This document shows, in pieces, positions 9,001 to 17,171 of a DNA stretch of 28,602 nucleotides. The notes under the pieces were generated by a model. That model was not told the DNA's origin, did not search any database, and saw nothing but the letters and a program-made list of their open reading frames with translations. The first letter of the stretch is position 1. Every line of letters starts with the position of its first letter. Made by a program: the position numbers and the translations under genes. The DNA is from a virus, in IMG/VR virus record IMGVR_UViG_3300034068_000154, positions 1-28,602 of that record. One strand, written 5' to 3'.

Positions 9001-12000
9001 TGGACATCTCAGCGTTGCCCCTGTCCTCGATCAGGGCCTTGTACTGCGCCTTGACGAACTCAAGCTCGGTCTCCTCGAAGGCTTCGCGGCCTGCTTCGTA
9101 TGCCTTCCACGTGGAATGGTCCTTGTCCAGTTTGTCTGCGATGCCTTTGTAGCGGCTGTCGGCGGCAAGGATGGCTTTGGCTTCTGGCAACGACAGCCGC
9201 CCTGCGGCTTTGTACGCCTCAATTGCATCAGTGTTATCCTTCACCTCGCCGTCGATGATGGAGAACATACGCGTCGGCTTCTTTGCCTCGCGCAACTTCT
9301 TGAGGGTGGCCTCAACCTTAGCGTCGACCTTGCCCCGCGCGTTGTCCTGCTGGGTGTACATCAGATAACCGGCGGCGACCTGTTCGTCCGCGGTGATACC
9401 ACCCATGACGCGCACGCCAAGGATACGGACCTCGCGGTTCAGCGCGAACCGCATGATTTCGTCGGCCCGGTTACGGACCGCAGCCGCGATCTCTCCCGAC
9501 CGCATGATAATGCGGACAAGCGCGGACAGCCCGGCGTTCTCCTGCGCGCGGAACATGGTCAAGCTGAAGAACTTGTTGACGAACTTCTCCGTCCGCGCTG
9601 ACAGCTGTGACGAGGCCTCCTTTATGGCGGCAGTTGCCTGCTCCACGGACCGGGGAGGTCCACCAAACACGTCGTACACAAGCAGGTCAGTGCGCAAGTT
9701 GTCGCTCCTGAACCCTTCCTTGAACCGGCCAGTCGCGAGGCTGTCGGCTCCGGACTCGATGTCGTGGATGTCACGGAACACGCCACTGGCGGTGAACATG
9801 TTGTCCCGCTTACCGTTGCGGACATAGCGACGTGCGGTGCGGACGAGGTGGCGGACCATGTCGTCGCTGAACTTGAAGCCCAGAGCGTTTAGCCCGTTCT
9901 TCATGGCGGCGGCGACCCGGCGCAGGACTGACATGTCCAGCACAGCGGCGTAGTCCGCGAGGTATTCTTCAGTGGCCTCAGCGCGGCTCATGCCACGCAC
10001 CGCCACGGTCATATCCACGTTGGCCTTGATGAGCGAGTTGCTGTTGTACACAGCATCCATGACGCCCTCGAACTTGCTGGCGGGCATGATGGCCCGCAGC
10101 CCGTAGTGGCCCAGAGTCTCGTGGGCGAGGACGAAGTTCAGCTGCTGTTCGGTGGCAATGCGATCGGAGAAGACAATGACCTCCCCATCACCGAAGGAAT
10201 AGCCCATTGCGTCAGCGGTGTCGAAGTCGCCCGTACCGCGGGCTGCCTTGGCGCGGGCGTAGAGCGCGGGGTTCTTGGCTTTGAGGTCTGCTTGGTTGCG
10301 AGCGACCGTCATCTTCGGCGGCCGAGCGAGCTTTGACGCAAAGTTGCGCATCAGAAGCTGCACCCTACCGGTCGCCATGGGAGTGACGGGCTTGCCGTCG
10401 TAGCCGGTTGCGCCCACGAGGGTGTTGAAATCGGCGAGGGCATTTACACCTGAGGCTGGGGCACCTGCGACTGGGGCGGGAACGATTCGCCGAACACCGT
10501 CGACGGTGCCGAAGGTCGGCCGGAACTTTTCGTTGAAGTAGGCTTTGAGCGGGCGCCCGTCGTAGAGGGCGTTCGGGTGGTCCTTGGCGACCACACCGGC
10601 TAGCGTGCTAAACCGGTCACCCTGACTAAACGCGCCACCGGCGCCGGAGTTGTAGGCGCGGATCAGCGCGATCAGGTCTGCCACCGGCTTGGGCATGTCG
10701 ACCTGCTTGGCAGTCTCCTTGGTGCCGCGCTCGGTGACCAGCTCCGCAGCAAGTGCTGCCTCGGCGACGGCTTTCTGCTCTGGCGTGACCGCGCTATCGA
10801 GGATTTTCTGTGCGCGCTCGCGGATGTCTAGGACAATGTCGGTGTCGTTGATGATGGTCAGCAGGTCTTTGGCCGCCTGCAGTCGCTCATCCTTCATAGG
10901 GTCGGCCGTTTTGCCGAGGTCCTTCTCCATACCCGCCAGTTCCTCTACGGTCTCCTGATCGAGTACTGCCTGCTCATCCCTAACCGTTTGCCTTTTTTCT
11001 TTGAGTTTCGGTTCCGCGAAGACCGACGTGGCCCCCGGCAGTTTGCCCTCGCCCGCCATCTTGGCAACTGCGGCACCAACTGTCTTACCCGTCAGCTTGT
11101 CACCCTCGATTGGCGACTCGTCGGAGCGAAACACCCATACCTTGTCCTTTATGCGGACCTCGACGGCCTTCCCATTTGACAGCTCCACAACGTAGTAGTC
11201 GAAGTCCAACCCTGACGTCGCCTTGGTTACGCGGGTCGGCTCCTTGGCGGTTACCTCGGCCGCAGGGGTCTCTGCGGTGGTCTGTGCTTCGGGTTCGGGT
11301 GCGTCGATGTTGTAAGTGTCGATGGCTGCGCGAAACCAACCTAGCTTATCTTCAACCGGGATCAGTTTCTCAAGGTAGGTCATCTCTTCGGCGTTCGTGG
11401 CGGCGCTGTCCTTGGCTTCACCCTCGGGTATGGCGTCCCATTCTGCACGCGCTTTGTTTTGGGCTTCGAGGTAAGCACGAAGAGCCCCATCGTTATCGCG
11501 GTCTGCGGCCATCGCGAGGAACTCCTCGCTGGCGTTTGGGCGGCGAGTTTCGACCACGGGGGCGGCGGTCTTAGCGGGGGTCTGTACCTCGGGTGCGGGT
11601 GTGACCACTGGTGCCGCCTGCCCTGTCGGACCTTTGGACTTGGGCGCGGCTGCGGGCTTTTCCGTCGTCCCCGCTTTGAGCGTAGCCTCTTTGGGAGCGG
11701 CAGTTTTCTTTGCTGGTGGTGTGGTTTCAGGCGGCGGAGCCGTAACTTCGTCTACTGCTTTCAATACTTCATCGGGGTTAGCCTCGATAGCAGCATCGAC
11801 CCCAGCCATATCCTCCACCCCAAGGCGATCCATGAGGGATACGTTCTGTTCATCTGTGAGGCCAGCGACGCGCTCACGCACAGCAGCTTTCTTGACAGCA
11901 GTCTGCTGAGCCTTGGTCAGGGCCTTTGGTTTGGTCGGCTTCTTGGTAGCTGCTGCCTTCCGAGCCTTGGTCAATGGCTTCGGCCCTTGCATCTCACGGA

Positions 12001-14074
12001 GCGGCCCTTGCGCCTCACGGAGCGGTCCCTGTGCTTCGCGGAGTGGCCCTTGCGCCTCACGGAGTGGCCCTTGCGCCTCACGGAGTGGCCCTTGCGCCTC
12101 ACGGAGTGGTGCCGCGGGGACAGCACGCTGGTTGCCACGCAGCAACAAAGCGCCCGGCCTTGCCTCCACCACAGGAGCCATCATGGATACTGTGGGTGGG
12201 ACGTCCGTCCGCTGACGCTGGGTCAGTAGGGCTTGACCCATAGGGGTGCCGGCAGCCGGGGCAGGCTGCACGCGCTGACTAGGAGCTAGTACAAGTGGAC
12301 CGCCACCCACGCGCTCGCTAGGGCGCAGCACCAGCGGAGGCTGTGGAGTAGTCGCAGCAGGCTGCACGCGCTGACTAGGAGCTAGTACAAGTGGACCGCC
12401 ACCCACGCGCTCGCTAGGGCGCAGCACCAGCGGAGGCTGTGGAGCAGTCGCAGCAGGCTGCACGCGCTGGTCGGGGCGCAGTAGTAGCGCACCCATAGGG
12501 GTGCCGGCAGCCGGGGCAGGCTGCACGCGCTGGCCGGGAGCAAGCTGCAGGGGACCAAGGGTCGACCGCCACTGGTCAGCCAAGGCTTGTTCAGACTCAC
12601 CAAGCGAGGGGACCGCAGGACCGAGCGCGGCATCGGACTGCCAGTCGGCAGCAAGCGCAGTTTCTTCGGGGGACAAGTTTGGTACAACAGGACCGAGTCC
12701 CTGCACTTCGCCGAGAGGCGCAGGTGCTTCCTTCTCCGCCGACTGCCCCGTCGCAGTGGTGTTCAGGTCGACGGGTTTGGTCTGGTCTATTTCCGGCTGT
12801 GGCGCCGCAGGGCCGGGAGTTCCACGGAAGTTGGCGACGCCACCCATGCCGCCACCGAGGACTGCACCCACACCAGCCGCAACGAGGTAGTCGTCGCCAT
12901 AGGTCTCGGAGAGGTAGGGGGCCATCGCCTTCCAGTCGCCCGCAGCCCACTGGTCGCGCACCGTGGGATCGAACAGTGCCGTCTCGCCCAACGTCTGCAG
13001 GGTCTCTGTCAACCCCTCGCCAAAGCCAGTCAGGGCAGCGCCAGTCAGGCCATTCCTCAGCGCACTGCGCGCCGCCTTCTTGCCCGACTCCTCGACGGTC
13101 TGCCGAAGTGCCCGAGAGATGATCTTGCCAGACGCCGCAGAGATACCGAGGACGTCAAGTGCAGTGTTCGCGAATGCTCCGCCGAGGATTTCTGTCTTGA
13201 TCTCGGGGTCGTTGGGGTCGAGCCCGTTGCGGACTGCCGCGTCAAAGTAGCTGCTCACGTGCATAGGGAACGTGGACCCAGCGCCGCCCGCTGTGGCAGC
13301 AGCCCGGATACCTGTGGCGCCTGCGCCCAGTGCGCGGGCACCCAGACCGGCCAGTCCCCCTCCCGTTACGACTGAGGCAATAGTCGGGATGGCCTGCCAC
13401 GCGCCGTCAATGATCTTCTGCATGAGCGTGCTGTTCTCAGCGATCAACGCAGCGCGCAGTTGCTCGTTCTGGTCCTGCCCGAACACACCTTGCGCAAACT
13501 CGCGGACGGCCGGCCCCGCCTCTGTGGCCCCGCCAAACTCCATCAGCGTGCCAATGCCGCCGATCGTGCCTTCGGCGAGTTGCCGGGCACCCAGACCCAG
13601 CAACTCGCCTTTGCCCCGCCGCTCGGAGAACGACGCGATGTAGTCGTTGAACGACCCCTCAGGGAGCGCGGCCCACCCCTGCCCCTGCGGACGCGTGGTG
13701 TTGCCCGGTTGCTGGGCGGCTTGGAGCGCGGATGTGGCGTCATCCGCCTTGAACGCACGATCACCAGCGAACATCTCGTTCGTCGCTTGGTTGAAGTAGA
13801 CCGTTGCGGGGGGGCGGGCAGTTGCCCGCTGTTCCAGCGGCGGCAGCGACATAAGGCCCTCTACCTGCTGCGCAGCGCCCGCGCGCAAGCCACCGATCGA
13901 CTGCTCCGGCGACGGAGGGACCACGGTGCCAACCATGGCCGTATCAGCCCGGGTCGGGCGGAGCGACCCGAGGCCCGATTGCATAGCAGGGTCAGCATTG
14001 AACCCGGCGGAGGGTACTCGCAAGCCCAGACCCATGGCCGCGCTGACAGGGCGGGCGGTGAACATGTCTGCCAT
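6059..14074 (-). CDS. Giant polyvalent-type internal virion protein (2671 aa) with zincin domain
   Basis: This is the last gene of the late block and fills 8 kb. A short Gly/Ala-rich hydrophobic section lies near residues 225-265 and another near 392-414. A disordered, repetitive linker follows (about 510-830: QRVQPA/LRPSERVGGG repeats, then six PLREAQG units, then a KAxxKKPTKPKALTKAQQ basic patch). A metalloprotease-like core follows, with HETLGH at 1318-1323 and a probable third ligand in EEYLADYAA near 1369. Then comes a long helical region, and a C-terminal part with a hydrophobic segment near 2380 (FLIPLLALSGLAGLPF) and RW.S..QLGGTLAQPIMN-like sequence. Such zincins occur in phage and plasmid polyvalent proteins thought to enter the host with the DNA. 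It probably acts as an ejected internal protein, by analogy with T7 gp16 or N4 vRNAP. No polymerase motif was found. AAGGAAG precedes the ATG. Confidence 0.85.
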   Translation of the reverse strand: MADMFTARPVSAAMGLGLRVPSAGFNADPAMQSGLGSLRPTRADTAMVGTVVPPSPEQSIGGLRAGAAQQVEGLMSLPPLEQRATARPPATVYFNQATNEMFAGDRAFKADDATSALQAAQQPGNTTRPQGQGWAALPEGSFNDYIASFSERRGKGELLGLGARQLAEGTIGGIGTLMEFGGATEAGPAVREFAQGVFGQDQNEQLRAALIAENSTLMQKIIDGAWQAIPTIASVVTGGGLAGLGARALGAGATGIRAAATAGGAGSTFPMHVSSYFDAAVRNGLDPNDPEIKTEILGGAFANTALDVLGISAASGKIISRALRQTVEESGKKAARSALRNGLTGAALTGFGEGLTETLQTLGETALFDPTVRDQWAAGDWKAMAPYLSETYGDDYLVAAGVGAVLGGGMGGVANFRGTPGPAAPQPEIDQTKPVDLNTTATGQSAEKEAPAPLGEVQGLGPVVPNLSPEETALAADWQSDAALGPAVPSLGESEQALADQWRSTLGPLQLAPGQRVQPAPAAGTPMGALLLRPDQRVQPAATAPQPPLVLRPSERVGGGPLVLAPSQRVQPAATTPQPPLVLRPSERVGGGPLVLAPSQRVQPAPAAGTPMGQALLTQRQRTDVPPTVSMMAPVVEARPGALLLRGNQRAVPAAPLREAQGPLREAQGPLREAQGPLREAQGPLREAQGPLREMQGPKPLTKARKAAATKKPTKPKALTKAQQTAVKKAAVRERVAGLTDEQNVSLMDRLGVEDMAGVDAAIEANPDEVLKAVDEVTAPPPETTPPAKKTAAPKEATLKAGTTEKPAAAPKSKGPTGQAAPVVTPAPEVQTPAKTAAPVVETRRPNASEEFLAMAADRDNDGALRAYLEAQNKARAEWDAIPEGEAKDSAATNAEEMTYLEKLIPVEDKLGWFRAAIDTYNIDAPEPEAQTTAETPAAEVTAKEPTRVTKATSGLDFDYYVVELSNGKAVEVRIKDKVWVFRSDESPIEGDKLTGKTVGAAVAKMAGEGKLPGATSVFAEPKLKEKRQTVRDEQAVLDQETVEELAGMEKDLGKTADPMKDERLQAAKDLLTIINDTDIVLDIRERAQKILDSAVTPEQKAVAEAALAAELVTERGTKETAKQVDMPKPVADLIALIRAYNSGAGGAFSQGDRFSTLAGVVAKDHPNALYDGRPLKAYFNEKFRPTFGTVDGVRRIVPAPVAGAPASGVNALADFNTLVGATGYDGKPVTPMATGRVQLLMRNFASKLARPPKMTVARNQADLKAKNPALYARAKAARGTGDFDTADAMGYSFGDGEVIVFSDRIATEQQLNFVLAHETLGHYGLRAIMPASKFEGVMDAVYNSNSLIKANVDMTVAVRGMSRAEATEEYLADYAAVLDMSVLRRVAAAMKNGLNALGFKFSDDMVRHLVRTARRYVRNGKRDNMFTASGVFRDIHDIESGADSLATGRFKEGFRSDNLRTDLLVYDVFGGPPRSVEQATAAIKEASSQLSARTEKFVNKFFSLTMFRAQENAGLSALVRIIMRSGEIAAAVRNRADEIMRFALNREVRILGVRVMGGITADEQVAAGYLMYTQQDNARGKVDAKVEATLKKLREAKKPTRMFSIIDGEVKDNTDAIEAYKAAGRLSLPEAKAILAADSRYKGIADKLDKDHSTWKAYEAGREAFEETELEFVKAQYKALIEDRGNAEMSMLDMLADPGPGKEKELLPQERAMFRTWTELYYALYAGGAVTVEDNLIATETGRGEAERFSKAVNEVILAKGFDTKKEAAVRKFFTGKRVDDFIGQLVDFRQRITRTTENEFAAQNAVAEFAAAEMSFTSAETSARKMLVQGYTPIVRKQQGFQIRVNAFDAETGAFVQMDTEHKGLAVYRTAGSVEEVTTLANQMNGQFADTENIPEGATDVEIATVDGKPVRTYKMKVRGKGEIDFKERRVIIRAEASAAVTGVTTPLNLNINEFLRGLRQYGLNVTPTKLEQIVIDMSAQDAKARKRLEQTGNPGYQVEGGVTALEAIAQHVDGRASLISKIQMRPLIDRLMNIKLSESQKLWFGDKQKLDALKKAYDAAEADPNANEAARFLAKAEYTDYAAKMKHTITTKNGVEVNLGNKYLSEAQDLMAFVNGNKDVNESDWGSGPVASWFRRWISSVQLGGTLAQPIMNNVGPFTNFLPWLMSYNAKNGFGGGAGFKNAYMQYIQAMSDVGSSGGMSFSKQAVEMHTAGYWDQVATGLREHPGVTKFEAEFIANETRNGVLTPAQANSLLGHSRNYTTNPAVRQALDKWMFFYISSEQATRRAAALAAFRVQVTRQLDAKGLKIENLTDAQRRTIYAKASTFATDGVRVTLGEYGVVNRPAAWRSGFQSFLYMYRVWQTTSIQTFNRLDAHGKAAFLIPLLALSGLAGLPFAEDLEDVLDTLMQRLGMTTGSVRLEAARLIDEVMPGMSPYILNGALTKVIGADVAGRFSMGDFAPGTAALLPGQDPFQTFKEVVGPAWGFLEGTLKGSSQLVAAPFSETATVVDAMREGPVTLLRALGDTMAYASTGAVIDKRGYVIEDDLTTTMLAIRILGFTPGSVAAQYEVIRLAKRETNYQKQVVAKFRTQLLKAEMRGDRVTAASIRRSVKEWNAVEKGTLLEIRDFEKNYQRLKKQALMPAKQRFMQSAGKANQDAIELIDQLASYD
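11982..12107 (-). repeat. Six tandem 21-bp units encoding PLREAQG
   Basis: Six head-to-tail 21-base units lie inside the giant gene. Three successive units (12045-12107) are identical, and the others differ at a few positions. Each encodes the heptad PLREAQG (the last is PLREMQG), about residues 656-698. The unit length is a multiple of three, so copy number can change without a frameshift. Confidence 0.95.
12236..12533 (-). repeat. 96-bp tandem repeat and flanking copies encoding QRVQPA / RPSERVGGG modules
   Basis: A 96-base unit starts at 12261 and recurs at 12357 with one visible base change. A third, partial copy begins at 12453. A separate block of about 40 bases containing CCCATAGGGGTGCCGGCAGC flanks the array at 12236 and again at 12491. 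The encoded 32-residue module is Pro/Val/Arg-rich (APSQRVQPA, LRPSERVGGGPLV). This looks like recent segmental duplication within a flexible linker. Confidence 0.9.
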
Positions 14075-14084
14075 GGCTGCTTCC

Positions 14085-16250
14085 TTACTTATTTACGGGG
14101 GCGAGAGTGACAAACGTGCTGCCATCCGGCCGTTGGCTCTCTTGCGGCACGTACTCCACGACGAGGCGGTCGCCGTCAAATATCTGTACGCCGCCCTCAG
14201 TGGTCTCGATGTATTTGAACTCGCGCGCCTGCTCTGGGAGTATGCCTTGGGTGCGCAGGGCCGCCTCGATCCGCTGCTTGGTGACGTCGTTGAGTTTGAT
14301 CCTCATGTCTCTGTCGACTTCGATCTCCGTCATGAGCCCGGCTTGGGTGACGGCGATGTCGGCCGCATCGAGCGCCTTTTGCAGGTCATAGGGATACTCA
14401 CCCCCAGCCGTGCCGCGTGCTTTGGCGTTAGCCTCAGCCTCTATCTGGGCGAGGGCAGCCTGCCGCTCCGCGTAGACTTGGTCAGTCATCGCCAACGTGT
14501 CCTGCGTAATCTGGTCCATCGGCACGCCGGAGAACTGCGGCTGCCCGTCGATATAGACGTCGTACACCCCGGGTGCCACGGGGACGAACTCGTAGTTGCG
14601 CGCCCGGCTTTCTGACCAAATGGCGTTCAGACGCTGTGGTGCGTTAAAGTCGCGCGCCTCCTCGATGGCCTGCCGTGCCACCGCCGCCTCCAGCTTGGCG
14701 TCGATCGAAGCAATCCCGTCCTGCACAGCCTGTGCGTCTTCGTACTGCTCTGCGTCCAGCAGCGCCTGCGCCCACTGCACCTGCTGATCGCGCTGCGCGA
14801 GCAAGTCTGTGATGGCACGTCCGGGTTGCCCGGGTGCCCCCAGCTCAATTGGTGGCGGGGCATAAGGGTCGACCCCGATCGATGAGACGAACTCATCCAC
14901 CATGACTTCTTCGGATGTGCGCGTAGGTGCACCCAAGTCTGGACCAAACCGCAACTGGGCAGGACTGGTGAAGTCTGCTGGTGCTGATGCTGCGGCGACC
15001 GGTGCTGCGGCCGGAGCTGGCTCCTCGGCAGGCACAGTCACTGGACCGTTCGGCCCTTGGATGGTGACAGTCGGTGCTGCAGGTAGTCTGCCTACCGGAG
15101 CGTCGGACCGACCAGAGAAACGTGCGTACTCGTTCGGTGCTGCCCCAACCGCAGCCTGCGCATCAAGCAGAGCCTGCTGCGCGCCTGCAACGCCGGTGCG
15201 ATAGCCGAGCGGATCGACGTAGACCAGAGGGCTCGCGCCCGCTGACTGAACAGCCAGCTCGGCTGCGAGCGCCTGCTCCTGCCGCAACCTTGCGTACTCC
15301 CTGCTCGCAGCGGGGTACAGAAGATCAGTCGTAGGCATCGGCTCGTTGTTATACAGCAGGTTTCCCCGCTCGTCCACGCCCAGTGCGGCGCCGAGCGGTT
15401 GCGAAAATACCGGCTCGCCGACAGCGCTCGGCGCCGCTGACACCGCTGGCGCAACAGGGGCCGCTGGCATCTGGCGGTTTTGTTGCAGACTGGTGTACTG
15501 CTGGAGCGCTATCTCGTACATCGGGTCGCTCGTAGGCACCCGCTCACCGTTCATCAATAGTTTCCCTTGCCCATCCATGCTCAGCTCAACACCAAGTGCG
15601 TTGGAGAACACCGGCTCTGCTGCGGCGGGGAGTCGCCCGACCGCAACGTCGGGCCGACCGGCTACGGTAGGCGAAACCCTGACACCTGCGGCGGGGAGCC
15701 GTCCAACCGGGGTATCGAACCGATTAGTCGGGGCCCTAACTCCAGCAAGCTGGTCACCCCCAGCACCGCCGGTTACGCCCCTACCGGCCCCACCTGAGAT
15801 GGGTGCCTCCACACCCATCGAACGCGCAGGCGCGTTGCGCGGGGCGACAGGAGCTGTGGGCACAGTAGCGCGAGACGGAGGTGCAGCAGGACCCTGCCGG
15901 TCACGACCCGTGCCAGCGGGGGCACCCAAATTGAGGCCCGCCACACCGCTACCGCCGGGAGCTGCGCCGAAGATACGTTGCTGCGCGGCGACCAGCCCCG
16001 CTGCCCTTGCTCGTGCCGTAGCCGCCGCAGCCTCTGCGGCTGCCTGACGCTTCTTGGCGTCTGCGCGGTCCTCGATCCTGAACGCCTGCTCCTGCGCAAG
16101 GATGCTCTGCCGCTGCCCCTCGCCGACCATGGCCTGACGTGATGCGCGCTGGTTGAGCGCGGTGTTCACACCGGCGCCGAAGGCTTCGGACATCCCGCCA
16201 CCCGGAGCGCCGATACCACCAAGGATGCGGTTGCCGAATACTTGTACCAT
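14085..16250 (-). CDS. Internal virion/ejection-type protein (721 aa), repetitive and disordered N-half
   Basis: Late structural-type protein with a strong ribosome site (AGGAGG five bases before the ATG). The first 40 residues are Gly-rich, followed by a charged Ala-rich helix (EDRADAKKRQAAAEAAAATA). The middle is Pro/Ala-rich with three [PA]VGRLPAA motifs. It also carries two diverged copies of a roughly 50-residue module (EPVFSNALGVELSMDGQGKL and EPVFSQPLGAALGVDERGNL). The last 300 residues are helical, with a small beta domain near the end (GVYDVYIDGQPQFSG). No enzyme motif is visible. Its place between the 302-aa membrane-active protein and the giant protein suggests the trio is packaged and ejected, like T7 gp14-gp15-gp16. 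That comparison rests on order and composition, not on homology. Confidence 0.75.
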   Translation of the reverse strand: MVQVFGNRILGGIGAPGGGMSEAFGAGVNTALNQRASRQAMVGEGQRQSILAQEQAFRIEDRADAKKRQAAAEAAAATARARAAGLVAAQQRIFGAAPGGSGVAGLNLGAPAGTGRDRQGPAAPPSRATVPTAPVAPRNAPARSMGVEAPISGGAGRGVTGGAGGDQLAGVRAPTNRFDTPVGRLPAAGVRVSPTVAGRPDVAVGRLPAAAEPVFSNALGVELSMDGQGKLLMNGERVPTSDPMYEIALQQYTSLQQNRQMPAAPVAPAVSAAPSAVGEPVFSQPLGAALGVDERGNLLYNNEPMPTTDLLYPAASREYARLRQEQALAAELAVQSAGASPLVYVDPLGYRTGVAGAQQALLDAQAAVGAAPNEYARFSGRSDAPVGRLPAAPTVTIQGPNGPVTVPAEEPAPAAAPVAAASAPADFTSPAQLRFGPDLGAPTRTSEEVMVDEFVSSIGVDPYAPPPIELGAPGQPGRAITDLLAQRDQQVQWAQALLDAEQYEDAQAVQDGIASIDAKLEAAVARQAIEEARDFNAPQRLNAIWSESRARNYEFVPVAPGVYDVYIDGQPQFSGVPMDQITQDTLAMTDQVYAERQAALAQIEAEANAKARGTAGGEYPYDLQKALDAADIAVTQAGLMTEIEVDRDMRIKLNDVTKQRIEAALRTQGILPEQAREFKYIETTEGGVQIFDGDRLVVEYVPQESQRPDGSTFVTLAPVNK

Positions 16251-16262
16251 GGAAGCCTCCTA

Positions 16263-17171
16263 TCAGGCGTTGTTGCCGTACATCTGGCCGAAGCCACCGG
16301 CCAAGTCTCGGCTGTAGTCGGACTTGCGCTTGTACAGGTCCTCGTAGATGGTCTTGTTGAGCTCGGAGGCAGACGTCGGCACACTGGTCGGAAGTGCGGA
16401 GAGGCCGGCGGCTGTGGTCTGCGCTGCGCGCGCCTGCTCTCCGGTGACTGCGGCTGTGCCAATCCGGGTGCCCTCGATCGACGCACGACGACGCTCGGCA
16501 TCACGAAGGCCGGGACGGCCGGCCAGACCAGCGCTCCGCTCAGTGTCGCGCAGCCCACGCTCCGTGGCCATCTTGGCCGTGGCGTAAGCCTGCTCTGGCC
16601 GAGCCTCGCCCTGTTGCAGCAGCGACCGGGCACCGGACAGACGCTCGTCAAAGACGCCTCGCTCGACAGCGGCGGTCTGTGCGTTGTCGATCAGGTTCTG
16701 CCGCTCGACCGCAGTCAGGTCCTGCGGGGCCTTGCCGAACATGGACATCGCCAGTGGTGCGAGGTTGCCGATATTGAGGCCAGAGAAGAACCCACCCGCA
16801 GCAGCCGGCGCCGCGGTAGCAGTCACGGCCGGGGCAACTGTGGCGCCCGTCGTGCCGAGTATGGATGCCGTGGAGCCCGGGGCAGCACCACTGAACAACC
16901 CGCCAAATAGGCCACCGCCTCCACCACCCGCAGCGGCCCCGCCGCCGGCAGCAAAACCGCCAAGACCGCCAAGGGCTGCGCCAACCAGCGGGTTAATGCC
17001 CGCTGCACCGGCTCCAAGACCGCCAAGACCCGCACCGACAAGCGCCGTGCCGAGTGCGCCTGACACACCAATCATGGCTGCGATGGGACCTGCGATGAAG
17101 GGGGCCGCGATCATGGCCACGGCGCCAGCGACCTTCTTGATGCCCTTCCAGATTTTGGAGAGAGAGCCCAT
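16263..17171 (-). CDS. Gly/Ala-rich membrane-active internal virion protein (302 aa)
   Basis: The N-terminus MGSLSKIWKGIKKVAGAVAM is a basic amphipathic helix that runs into hydrophobic Gly/Ala segments (about residues 15-110: IAAPFIAGPIAAMIG, GALGTALVGAGLGGLGAGAA, GGLFGGLFSG). The C-terminal half is charged and helical, with many Arg/Glu/Ala residues. Such composition fits a virion protein that inserts into the host envelope during DNA entry. I prefer the ATG at 17171 over the GTG at 17174 because AAGGAG lies seven bases upstream of it and it forms TGATG with the previous stop. The gene sits within the run of internal virion genes. No enzymatic motif is seen; the pore-forming role is inference. 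Confidence 0.75.
   Translation of the reverse strand: MGSLSKIWKGIKKVAGAVAMIAAPFIAGPIAAMIGVSGALGTALVGAGLGGLGAGAAGINPLVGAALGGLGGFAAGGGAAAGGGGGGLFGGLFSGAAPGSTASILGTTGATVAPAVTATAAPAAAGGFFSGLNIGNLAPLAMSMFGKAPQDLTAVERQNLIDNAQTAAVERGVFDERLSGARSLLQQGEARPEQAYATAKMATERGLRDTERSAGLAGRPGLRDAERRRASIEGTRIGTAAVTGEQARAAQTTAAGLSALPTSVPTSASELNKTIYEDLYKRKSDYSRDLAGGFGQMYGNNA

Noticed and set aside
8033-9601. 522-codon open frame on the + strand inside the giant gene
   Set aside because: It is antisense to a continuous coding frame with a clear zincin and virion-protein character. High GC with third-position bias leaves long mirror frames open, and its product shows no recognisable domain.
11982-12533. Possible CRISPR array
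   Set aside because: Repeats are directly adjacent, in frame and of 21 and 96 bases without unique spacers; they are coding repeats.
6059-14074. Virion RNA polymerase (N4 type), suggested by size
   Set aside because: I could not see T7-like polymerase motifs; the recognisable core is a zincin, and the C-terminal part looks like an internal virion protein.
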